Below are positions 46,373-54,439 of a stretch of DNA of 64,000 nucleotides, piece by piece. The notes under the pieces are model-generated. The model had not been told where the DNA came from and ran no database searches. It saw nothing but the letters and a program-made list of their open reading frames with translations. The stretch lies in contig CAWACP010000003.1 in the NCBI GenBank assembly GCA_963780655.1, forward strand, positions 1-64,000, given 5' to 3'. Each line of letters opens with the position of its first letter. Position 1 is the first letter of the stretch. Made by a program: the position numbers and the translations under genes. This DNA comes from CAWACP01 sp963780655. Its GTDB lineage: Bacteria > Acidobacteriota > Terriglobia > Bryobacterales > Bryobacteraceae.

Positions 46373-49300
46373 TTAGCACCCTTGTGCGGCCAGGATCTCT
46401 CCGAGGGCCGAAGCCAGCTCCGCCGACGACCGCTCGAGGAACAGCGTCGCGTGCGACCCGGCTATCCGCCGCGCTTCGAAACCGGCCGGGCAAACGTCCC
46501 GCCAGCCCAGCCGCGGGTCGTCCAGAACGCGAGATCTGACCCGGTCGTCGCCGGCGAGAAACTGGATTGCCGGAACGGCGGCAGGCTTCAGGACATACGC
46601 GGCCGCGGCGCGCGCCCGCGGGTCGTCAGGAGGCGAGATGGTCTGCCTTCGGGCGAGCCGGCCCGCGAACCCGATGTGTTCGGCGATTTCTCGGAAACGG
46701 AACGCGCCGGAAAGGACGCGCGGCATTTCTCGCCAGTACCGCCCGCCGCTTCGCAGCAACTTCGGATATCCGGGCGCTACGGAATCGATCAGCACAATCA
46801 GGCGGACATCCTCGCCGGCAGCTGTGAGTTGCCGCGCCGCCTCGAATGCCACCACCCCGCCGAAACAGTATCCACCAAGAATGTATGGTCCACGCGGTTT
46901 CGCCTCGCGGACGGAACGGCAGACGCGAGCGGCGGTCTCTTCCACGGTGAGCGACTCGCCCCCTCGCAACGGATTCGCCAGCCCAAAGAAGGGGCGGCTC
47001 TGGCCCAGACGCGCGGCCAGCCCGCTGAATCTCCAGTCATCATCTTCGGAGGCGGAGATAAAGAATATCGGGACCTGCGATCCTGCCGTGTTTACGGCCA
47101 TTGGCCGCGCCGCCGCGCCGCCTTCGTCGATCAGCGCCGCCAGCCGCGCCAGCGTTGGCGCGCGAAACAGGGCGGACATGGACACTTCCCGGCCAAAGTC
47201 GCGCTGCACCAGCGTGAGCAGCCGCGTTGCGCGCAGACTGTCGCCGCCGCATTCGAAAAAGTTGTCGGTGGCCGCCGCGCGCGAGATGCCCAGCGCCTCA
47301 CGCCAGAGCACCGCCAGACGCCGCTCAGTTTCTGTTCGTGGCTGATCGGAAACAACGGCCTCGGGCTGCTCCGGCCGATACGCCGGGAGCGCCTGGCGAT
47401 CGATCTTGCCGCTGGAATTCAGCGGCATTCTGTCCAGCATCACGTAAGCGGCCGGGATCATGTGCGCGGGTAGCCGCCGCGCCAGATGCGCGCGCAGATC
47501 ATCCACCGTGCCCACCTCGCACCTGGTGACATATGCGATCAGCCGCTCCTCGCCCGGCGCGCCATCCGCAACAACGGCGCACTGCACAACCGACGGGTGC
47601 TTCGCGAGCACGGCTTCAATTTCCTCGAGCTCCACCCGAAACCCGCGAATCTTCGCCTGGCGATCGAGACGGCCCAGAAAAACGAGGTTCCCATCGGGAA
47701 GACGGAAAGCAAGGTCGCCGGTGCGATACATTCGGCCTCCAGGCCGGAATGGATCGGCCAGGAACCGCGCGGAGGTCATCTCGGGCGCCCCGATGTAGCC
47801 GCGCGCCACGCCTTCGCCTCCGATATACAGCTCGCCGGCAATGCCCGCCGGAACCGGGTTCAGCTCGGCATCGAGCACATACGCCTGCGTGTTCGCGATG
47901 GGCTTCCCGATGGGCACGAAAGCCGCGCACTCGTACTCGGACGAGCCGGCTTCGTAGATCGTGCTCGTGGGACACGCCTCGCTCGGGCCATACGCGTTGA
48001 ACCAGCGGACCCGGCCTGCGGCAATACCGCGCCACTTCATCAATGCGCCGGGCTGCGTCTGCTCCATGCCGACGCACAGCGCGCGCAGGGAACCGGGAAC
48101 GGCGCTGCCGCTCGACACAAGCGATGCCACCCACTCGCTCCACCATGAGCCGGTAAACGCGGTGATGGTGATGCGATGTTCGTCCAACAGCCGCGTGAAC
48201 TCCTGCGCGCTGTGCCGGCCAGGACAGAACACGATAGTGGCGCCGCTCGACAGGTAGTTGAGCAGCTCGCCGATATAGACGTCCGATCCCACGGGAGCGA
48301 ACTGCAGCCGGCGGTCATTCTCGTTTATGCCGAACACGCGTATCGCCGCGAGCGTGTGATTCACAATGGACCGGTGCGTCACTACGACGCCCTTCGGCTT
48401 GCCGCTCGATCCGGAGGTGTACACGAGATACGCGGCATTCTCCGGTCCGGCAATGTCGGGGAGGTCGCCGGACGGTTCGCCGTGCGCCGGGGCCACATCC
48501 TCCAGGGTGAGCCTGGGCCGGGCATCCTCCAGCATAGAGGCGATGCGTTCCTCCGGGAGCGCCGGATCGATGGGCAGGAACGCAGCGCCGCACTTCAGCA
48601 CGGCGAGAAACGCCACAACAGCGTCAGGCGAGCGCTCCATGCGGACTGCGATGAAATCCTCCGGGCCGGCGCCTTTCGCTCGCAGAGCGCGCGCGAGCCG
48701 ATTCGCACGCTCGTTCAGCTCGCTATATAAGATGATGCCGCCCGGATACTCCAGAGCCGCTTTTTGCGGCGTGCGCCGCGCCTGCCGTTCAAACAGGCGA
48801 TGCACGCAGAGGTCGCTCGCGAATGGCTTTTGTGGAGCAGGCGTTTTCGCCTGCATTGGCTCTGCTGCCAGACTGCCCAGCAGAGTCGTAACATGCCCGG
48901 CGACACCGTCCATCACGAACCGCGAGAACAGGCGCGCGTCGTACCAAATGGTCACGCTGAGCCGAGGCCTGCCGTAAGCCACCACCGTGATGGGAACATC
49001 GGCGCGCTGCACGCCGTAGGCGCGACAATATCCGGCCAGCCCGCCCAGCTTGCGGACCGATTCCGTGAGCGGCTCGTTGTCGTACACAACCACGCTGTCG
49101 AACATCGGCGTTCCCGCCGGCATACCGCTCCACGCGTGAATGCTCTCGAGGGGAGTGTGCGCGAACTCTCGTCCGGCCAGCCACGTCTGCCGAACAGAGC
49201 GCAACCACTCGGCGGCGGGCATTCCGGCTTGCACACGCGCGCGGAATGGGACCGTATTGATAAACAGGCCCAGCGCGTGACACTCCGAACTCCGCAGCGT

Positions 49301-50236
49301 GCGCGTAACGCCGAACACCACGTCCGAGCGGCCACTGTATCGGCTCAGCAGGAGCGTCCATGCGCCGAGCACCAGCGTATTGACCGTGATGCCGTGCAGT
49401 TCGGCAAAGCGCCACAGCTCCGCGGTGACCTCTTCGGACAGAACGCCGCGCGCTTCACCGAAGTCCTGCTCCTGATCGCGGCCGAGCGCCGGACGCAGTC
49501 TGTCCACGATGAAAGCCGTGGTCGGTGGCGCGTCGGCCAGGTATTCCCGCCAATACCGTTCCGCCGCGGAATCGCTTGCCTGCGCGCGCGGCTCGGTGAC
49601 GCTTTGGCTCCGTGGGGCAGACGATCGGTTTATGTCGTCTGCCTCTTCGAATGCCCGGGAAATGGCAGACGACAAAACCCGATCGTCTGCCCCACGGGGA
49701 GGCGAAGGTACATTTTCAAGGGAGCGGTCCTCTCGACGCTCATAGCACCGGAACAGGTCGCCCCAGAGCACGGGATACGATCGGCCATCGAGCAACGCAT
49801 GATGCCCGCTCCACACCAGGCAATGCGCGCCGCCCGGTTTTCGCAGAACTGCGATGCGCATCGGCACGCCGGCGGTGAAATCGAAACCGCGCTCTCGCTC
49901 GCTTTTGAGAAATGCTTCAAGGCGTGCGGACCATTCTTCCGGCTTGATCGCGCTCCAGTCGATCTCGGCCCACTCGACTTCGGCGTCCGGCTCGATACGC
50001 TGCCGAATCTCGCCATCGGACGAAATGCCGATGCGGGTCTGAAGCGCCGCGTGCCGCTCCGCCACCTTCCGCCATGCCGTCCTGAGCAGGCCGATGTCCA
50101 GCGCGTCCGGGAAATCGAACGCGGCCTGAAGCACGTACAATCCCGAACGCGGAGCGCGCAGCGACGACAACACCATGCTTCGCTGCAGCGAAGAAAGAGC
50201 GCGGGCTTCCTGCGCGAGCAATGCGCCGCTGCTCAT
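46373..50236 (-). CDS. Single-module non-ribosomal peptide synthetase (C-A-T-TE)
   Basis: A 1287-residue synthetase. The condensation domain (about 10-455) has the active HHALLDG at 145-151. The adenylation domain (about 478-955) has YTSGSSGKPKG, NAYGPSE, YRTGDL and the A10 lysine in NSSGKIDRQAL. The carrier domain has FECGGDSL, the pantetheine Ser at 1000. The thioesterase (about 1050-1287) has nucleophile motif GGYCFGG with Cys1124 instead of Ser, Asp1151 and a late His in IAGSHATLF. Residues 181-208 and 461-468 are encoded by palindromic repeats. One module joins one selected amino acid to an upstream acyl or peptidyl partner. The substrate is not readable. It is coupled to a methyltransferase upstream. 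Confidence 0.9.
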   Translation of the reverse strand: MSSGALLAQEARALSSLQRSMVLSSLRAPRSGLYVLQAAFDFPDALDIGLLRTAWRKVAERHAALQTRIGISSDGEIRQRIEPDAEVEWAEIDWSAIKPEEWSARLEAFLKSERERGFDFTAGVPMRIAVLRKPGGAHCLVWSGHHALLDGRSYPVLWGDLFRCYERREDRSLENVPSPPRGADDRVLSSAISRAFEEADDINRSSAPRSQSVTEPRAQASDSAAERYWREYLADAPPTTAFIVDRLRPALGRDQEQDFGEARGVLSEEVTAELWRFAELHGITVNTLVLGAWTLLLSRYSGRSDVVFGVTRTLRSSECHALGLFINTVPFRARVQAGMPAAEWLRSVRQTWLAGREFAHTPLESIHAWSGMPAGTPMFDSVVVYDNEPLTESVRKLGGLAGYCRAYGVQRADVPITVVAYGRPRLSVTIWYDARLFSRFVMDGVAGHVTTLLGSLAAEPMQAKTPAPQKPFASDLCVHRLFERQARRTPQKAALEYPGGIILYSELNERANRLARALRAKGAGPEDFIAVRMERSPDAVVAFLAVLKCGAAFLPIDPALPEERIASMLEDARPRLTLEDVAPAHGEPSGDLPDIAGPENAAYLVYTSGSSGKPKGVVVTHRSIVNHTLAAIRVFGINENDRRLQFAPVGSDVYIGELLNYLSSGATIVFCPGRHSAQEFTRLLDEHRITITAFTGSWWSEWVASLVSSGSAVPGSLRALCVGMEQTQPGALMKWRGIAAGRVRWFNAYGPSEACPTSTIYEAGSSEYECAAFVPIGKPIANTQAYVLDAELNPVPAGIAGELYIGGEGVARGYIGAPEMTSARFLADPFRPGGRMYRTGDLAFRLPDGNLVFLGRLDRQAKIRGFRVELEEIEAVLAKHPSVVQCAVVADGAPGEERLIAYVTRCEVGTVDDLRAHLARRLPAHMIPAAYVMLDRMPLNSSGKIDRQALPAYRPEQPEAVVSDQPRTETERRLAVLWREALGISRAAATDNFFECGGDSLRATRLLTLVQRDFGREVSMSALFRAPTLARLAALIDEGGAAARPMAVNTAGSQVPIFFISASEDDDWRFSGLAARLGQSRPFFGLANPLRGGESLTVEETAARVCRSVREAKPRGPYILGGYCFGGVVAFEAARQLTAAGEDVRLIVLIDSVAPGYPKLLRSGGRYWREMPRVLSGAFRFREIAEHIGFAGRLARRQTISPPDDPRARAAAAYVLKPAAVPAIQFLAGDDRVRSRVLDDPRLGWRDVCPAGFEARRIAGSHATLFLERSSAELASALGEILAAQGC
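48832..48855. repeat. GTGGAGC hairpin unit inside the NRPS gene (C-A linker)
   Basis: GTGGAGCAGGCGTTTTCGCC followed by TGCA. It encodes MQAKTPAP at residues 461-468, between the condensation and adenylation domains. It is preceded by TTT, as in the copy in the uracil-DNA glycosylase gene. Confidence 0.65.
49612..49695. repeat. 84-bp GTGGGGCAGACGATCGG palindromic element, copy 2 (in frame in NRPS)
   Basis: It has the same ends and length as 36451-36534, with inner arms GTCGTCTGCC and GGCAGACGAC. The length is divisible by three and no stop occurs in the NRPS frame. It adds about 28 residues (starting RGADDRVLSS) between the HHxxxDG motif and the next conserved block of the condensation domain. 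Confidence 0.88.
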
Positions 50237-51069
50237 GGACGAGGCTTCAGCACCAGCATCGGACAGAGCTCGCCGCCGGGTCCGCTGAGGTACGTCACTG
50301 AGACCTCGTCATAGAGATCGAGCATCACAGCTCGGAACTCGGCGAGCGTGGGGAAGGTGTACACGGTATCGGCGCCGTTGTAGTATTCGATGGCCTCGAG
50401 GATCCGCGGCTCCCATCCGGGAATCCGCGGCATGCTCCTGCCGTCGGTGCGACGACGCCAGAGCTCGTAAACATCCGCGACCGCAACGCCCGTGCGAGCA
50501 TTCGGCTGCATGGCCATGGCCAGACGAAGCCTCATCAGGTCGAACGTCGGGATGGCGCCGCGAAACACGTCATCGAAAACCTGGTCGGGCCGCTCCTGTG
50601 CCGCGGGCTGAATATAGCATCGCAGGACCACGATGGCACCTTCGGAGAGCCTCGGCCGCAGCTCGGCTCCCAGCGCGCCGAGACCATCCGGCCAGCTCAG
50701 GCAGAGCACCGACCCGTCGCCCAGAACAACATCGCAGGAGCCGTTCGGCAAAGGCAGCGACAGCCAGTCGCCGCACACAACGCGGCGCAGACCCGGAACA
50801 TCGCCCGGCCAGAGCTCCCGAACCATGTCCCAGGAGCTATCGACGGCCACCAGCGACGTACCCCGCGGCCAGTTCATGCGGACGACGTCGGGGGTGACGC
50901 CGAGCAGCAGCGCCCGGAGATCACGGCCGCGGCACTCGGCGGCATGGCGCGACACCGTATCTTCCATCAGGCAAACATGCTCGCGGGACGGGCGCAGAGG
51001 CGGACCGAGCAAGGCATAGCGGCGCGCGAGCCCGCTCCAGACGGACTTCGCCACGACGGCGGCTGTCAT
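50233..51069 (-). CDS. Class I SAM-dependent methyltransferase
   Basis: A 278-residue methyltransferase-like protein. Motif I-like sequence is RALLLGVTPDVV, followed by LVAVDSSWDMVREL (acidic end of strand 2) and GSCDVVLGDGSVLCLSWPDGL (motif II/post region). It precedes the NRPS with a 4-base overlap, so it probably acts on the same product or is controlled with it. Target atom unknown. The 48-base gap to the divergent Rrf2 gene must hold both promoters. Confidence 0.82.
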   Translation of the reverse strand: MTAAVVAKSVWSGLARRYALLGPPLRPSREHVCLMEDTVSRHAAECRGRDLRALLLGVTPDVVRMNWPRGTSLVAVDSSWDMVRELWPGDVPGLRRVVCGDWLSLPLPNGSCDVVLGDGSVLCLSWPDGLGALGAELRPRLSEGAIVVLRCYIQPAAQERPDQVFDDVFRGAIPTFDLMRLRLAMAMQPNARTGVAVADVYELWRRRTDGRSMPRIPGWEPRILEAIEYYNGADTVYTFPTLAEFRAVMLDLYDEVSVTYLSGPGGELCPMLVLKPRP

Positions 51070-51117
51070 AGATCAGCCGATTATAACAGCGTGCGCTGGA
51101 GTAACCTGAGGTCTGGG

Positions 51118-51615
51118 ATGCGGACCATTTCGAAACGCACTCAATACGGCCTCAAGGCGATGCTGGCCCTTGCCCGCCGTTACCGCGAGAACGAGCCGAT
51201 GCTGATTCCCACGCTCTCGGAACAGGAGTCGATTCCTCTCAAGTTTCTGGAAGGCATTCTGCTGAGTCTGAAAGGCCGCGGTCTCCTGGAGAGCAAGAAG
51301 GGCAAACGGGGAGGATACCGGCTCAGCCGGCCCCCTTCCACCATCACCATCGGGACCGTGATCCGCATGCTGGAAGGACCGCTCGCGCCGCTGCCCTGCG
51401 CGAGCGAAACCGCCTTCCAACCCTGCGCCGAGTGCGGCGACGTGGAAACGTGCGGAACGCGCATCATCATGCGCCAGGTCCGGGACGCGATGGCCCTGGT
51501 GCTGGACAACACCACGCTCGCCGACCTTGTCCGCCGCGTGGATGCGGCGCGCCAGTCAGACGCCATCCGCGGCGCTACGGCGGCGACAAAGAAGGCTCAG
51601 GAACATGCAGGCTGA
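51118..51615 (+). CDS. Rrf2-family transcriptional regulator
   Basis: A 165-residue winged-helix regulator: ISKRTQYGLKAMLALARRY at the N-terminus, then the recognition helix and wing FLEGILLSLKGRGLLESKKGKRGGYRL. Cysteines at 94, 103, 106 and 112 could bind an iron-sulfur cluster, as in IscR or NsrR. Other Rrf2 proteins such as CymR sense cysteine status. It is divergent from the methyltransferase-NRPS pair and tail-to-tail with the sulfate operon, so either could be its target. The C-terminal HAG and stop come from a palindromic repeat. Confidence 0.88.
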   Translation: MRTISKRTQYGLKAMLALARRYRENEPMLIPTLSEQESIPLKFLEGILLSLKGRGLLESKKGKRGGYRLSRPPSTITIGTVIRMLEGPLAPLPCASETAFQPCAECGDVETCGTRIIMRQVRDAMALVLDNTTLADLVRRVDAARQSDAIRGATAATKKAQEHAG

Positions 51616-51665
51616 AAGCCTGCTCTACTGTTGCCGCAGATTGTAGAGCAGGCTTTCAGCCTGCA
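51606..51665. repeat. Bipartite GCAGGC hairpin repeat, copy 6 (provides a stop codon)
   Basis: TGCAGGCTGAAAGCCTGC and its inverse GCAGGCTTTCAGCCTGC, about 27 bases apart. It fills the gap between the convergent Rrf2 and cysA genes and could act as a two-way terminator. Confidence 0.85.
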
Positions 51666-51671
51666 CTTGAT

Positions 51672-52739
51672 TCAAACGCTGGTCCGCGCAGCCTGCGATA
51701 ACTCGTCCGGTGAAAGATCGACGGCCGCATCCTCGGTGAATACCCGTCCGCCACGAACCTTCACAAACACACAGTCGCCGCTGTTCAATTGCAGCTCGCG
51801 ATATCGTTCGTGCGTCAGCTCCACGTTCACCTCTTCCCCTTCCGCCGTGTTCAGCCTGACCTTCACCAGCGGACCGGTTGACTGGATGCGCGTTACCGAG
51901 GCCGGCAAAACGAATGCTCCCGTGGGGCTGCGCTCGATGTCCAGCTCATGCGGCCGCACGAACACGCGCGATACGCCGGGGTCCGTTTCCAGCCGCGCAT
52001 GGAACAGGTTTACGCTCCCCAGGAAGTTCATCACGAATTCAGTCGCTGGACGATGGAACACTTCCTCCGGCGGACCGTACTGCTCCACGCGTCCTTCGTT
52101 CATCACCACCACGCGATCGGACACCTCCAGCGCCTCTTCCTGATCGTGCGTCACCAGCACGCTGGTGACATGGATCTCATCGTGCAGCCGGCGGAGCCAG
52201 CGGCGCAGTTCCTGGCGCACGCGCGCATCGAGGGCGCCGAAGGGTTCGTCCAGCAGCAGCACCCGCGGTTCGATGGCCAGCGCGCGGGCAAGGGCGACGC
52301 GCTGCCTCTGCCCTCCGGAGAGCTGCGAAGGATACTGGTTCGCCCAGCGGTCAAGCTGAATGAGCTCGAGCAACCGGCCGACTTTCCAGCGGATCCCCGC
52401 TTCGCCCGGACGTTCCTTCCGCGGCCGCACCCGCAGGCCGAAGGCGATATTCTCGAACACGGTCATGTGCCGGAAAAGCGCGTAATGCTGAAACACGAAG
52501 CCCACCCGGCGCTGGTCCACCGGCTGCCGCGACGTGTCTTCGCCGTCGATCAACACCGCGGTTTCCGGAGTCGGGTCAGGCGATTCGAGGCCGGCAATGA
52601 TTCGCAGCAGCGTCGTCTTGCCTGAACCGGACGGGCCGAGCAGCGCCACCAGCTCGCCCTGATTCACCAGCAGGCTCACATCGCGCAGCGCCTTCCACGG
52701 CCCGAAGGTCTTCGAAATGTGCCGCGTCTCAATCGCCAT
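51672..52739 (-). CDS. cysA: Sulfate/thiosulfate ABC transporter ATPase
   Basis: A 355-residue ATPase with Walker A LGPSGSGKTTLLR, signature YPSQLSGGQRQRVALARAL, Walker B VLLLDEPFGALDARV and H-loop VTHDQEEALEV. A C-terminal TOBE/CysA-type domain follows. It powers sulfate import through CysT and CysW. I start at ATG 52739 (MAIETRH). The longer frame lies in cysW. The genes overlap by 11 bases. Confidence 0.92.
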   Translation of the reverse strand: MAIETRHISKTFGPWKALRDVSLLVNQGELVALLGPSGSGKTTLLRIIAGLESPDPTPETAVLIDGEDTSRQPVDQRRVGFVFQHYALFRHMTVFENIAFGLRVRPRKERPGEAGIRWKVGRLLELIQLDRWANQYPSQLSGGQRQRVALARALAIEPRVLLLDEPFGALDARVRQELRRWLRRLHDEIHVTSVLVTHDQEEALEVSDRVVVMNEGRVEQYGPPEEVFHRPATEFVMNFLGSVNLFHARLETDPGVSRVFVRPHELDIERSPTGAFVLPASVTRIQSTGPLVKVRLNTAEGEEVNVELTHERYRELQLNSGDCVFVKVRGGRVFTEDAAVDLSPDELSQAARTSV

Positions 52740-53592
52740 ATTCCTCCCGAAGCGAACGCCGCTCCACGACGCGAATTCTCCACTCGAGCGCGGCTTTGAG
52801 TACGAGCGTGACAATGGCCAGCAGCGCCAGCAGACTCGCCACCGCGAATGCGGCCGAGAAGTTGTACTCGTTATAAAGAATTTCGACGTGCAGCGGCAAC
52901 GTGTTGGTCCGTCCGCGCACATGGCCCGACACCACCGAGACCGCGCCGAATTCGCCCATCGCCCTCGCGTTGCACAGCACCACGCCGTATACCAGCGCCC
53001 AGCGGATATTGGGCAGCGTGACGCGCCGGAACGTTTGCCATGCGCCCGCTCCCAGCAGCACCGCCGCTTCCTCTTCCTCGATTCCCTGCTCCTGCATCAG
53101 CGGGATCAGCTCGCGCGCCACGAACGGGAACGTCACGAAGATGGTTGCCAGAATCACGCCGGGCTCCGCGAAAATGATTTGCACGCCGTGCGCTATGAGC
53201 CATCCACCGAACCATCCCTGGGCGCCGCACACCAGCACGAAAATCAGGCCGGAGATGACCGGGGAAACGGCAAAGGGCAGGTCGACGAAGGAGAGCAGCA
53301 GATTCCGTCCGCGGAACTGGAATTTCGCAATCGCCCAGGCTGCGGCAACGCCGAAGACCAGGTTCGCCGCAACCGAAATGACGGCGGTGACAAGGGTGAG
53401 CCGCACCGCGGAGAGCGCGTTCGGATCGCTGATGCTGGCCACGTAAACCGACACGCCCTTCCGAAACGCCTCTGCAAAAACGGCGATAACGGGCAACAGG
53501 ATGAGCCCCGCAACGAAGGCCACCGCGATCAGGATGACCACGATCCGAGCCCACGCGGGCTCAAGGCTGGCGCGGCTCGGGGCGACAATCAT
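52729..53592 (-). CDS. cysW: Sulfate ABC transporter permease CysW
   Basis: A 287-residue permease with six membrane segments and the EAA loop EEEAAVLLGAGAWQTFRRVTLP. It has the conserved ARAMGEFGAVSVVSGHVRG found in sulfate and molybdate permeases. It overlaps cysT by 4 bases. Confidence 0.92.
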   Translation of the reverse strand: MIVAPSRASLEPAWARIVVILIAVAFVAGLILLPVIAVFAEAFRKGVSVYVASISDPNALSAVRLTLVTAVISVAANLVFGVAAAWAIAKFQFRGRNLLLSFVDLPFAVSPVISGLIFVLVCGAQGWFGGWLIAHGVQIIFAEPGVILATIFVTFPFVARELIPLMQEQGIEEEEAAVLLGAGAWQTFRRVTLPNIRWALVYGVVLCNARAMGEFGAVSVVSGHVRGRTNTLPLHVEILYNEYNFSAAFAVASLLALLAIVTLVLKAALEWRIRVVERRSLREEYGD

Positions 53593-54434
53593 GAGCGGGT
53601 CCCTGCTTCAGCCACGCGCCGGTTGAGCCACCACTGAGCCGTGTTCGCCAGGAACAGCAGCGCGAACGAGCTGACCAGCATCAGCAGCGCGATGGCCGCC
53701 GCGCCGCTGTAATCGTACTGCTCGAGTTTCGTGACAATCAGCAGCGATGCAATCTCGGTTTTCATGGGCATATTGCCCGATATGAAGATCACCGACCCGT
53801 ATTCGCCCAGCGCGCGCGCGAACGCAGTGACGAAACCGGCCATTATCGCCGGGGCCAGGGCAGGAAGAATCACGCGCCGAATCGTCTGCAGACGCGTCGC
53901 GCCCAGCAGCGCCGCGGCTTCCTCCACGGCAGGGTCCAGATCTTCGATGGCCGGCTGCACGGTGCGGACAATGAATGGCGCTCCTATGAAGGTGAGCGCA
54001 ATGACGATGCCGAGCGGCGTGAATGCCGCCTTGATTCCCAGCGGCTGCAGCAGGCGGCCCATCCAGCCACCAGGAGCGTAGATCGCAGTGAGCGCGATCC
54101 CCGACACCGCGGTGGGCAGGGCGAAGGGCACGTCGATCAGAGCGTCCACCAGACGGCGGCCGGGGAAGTTGTAGCGCACCAGCGCCCAGGCGACAATCAG
54201 CCCGAACACCGCGTTGATCAGCGAGGCAATCAACGATGCGCCGAACGTCAGCCGCCAGGCGGCGAGGGTTCGCGGATCGAAGACGGCATCGGCGAAGTGC
54301 GGCCAGGACTGCCCCGCGCCTTTTGCCACCAGCGCGGCGAGCGGGATCAGCACGATCAGGCTGAGATACGTCAGCGTATAGCCGAGGGTCAGACCGAAGC
54401 CCGGAATCACGCTGTGCTGCCGGAGGCGAGGCAT
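53589..54434 (-). CDS. cysT: Sulfate ABC transporter permease CysT
   Basis: A 281-residue permease. Six helices, EAA loop VEEAAALLGATRLQTIRRVILP, and ARALGEYGSVIFISGNMP, the motif shared by CysT/CysU. I start at ATG 54434 (MPRLRQHSV). An upstream ATG in this frame overlaps the binding-protein gene. The gap to that gene is 5 bases. Confidence 0.92.
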   Translation of the reverse strand: MPRLRQHSVIPGFGLTLGYTLTYLSLIVLIPLAALVAKGAGQSWPHFADAVFDPRTLAAWRLTFGASLIASLINAVFGLIVAWALVRYNFPGRRLVDALIDVPFALPTAVSGIALTAIYAPGGWMGRLLQPLGIKAAFTPLGIVIALTFIGAPFIVRTVQPAIEDLDPAVEEAAALLGATRLQTIRRVILPALAPAIMAGFVTAFARALGEYGSVIFISGNMPMKTEIASLLIVTKLEQYDYSGAAAIALLMLVSSFALLFLANTAQWWLNRRVAEAGTRS

Positions 54435-54439
54435 CAGCT

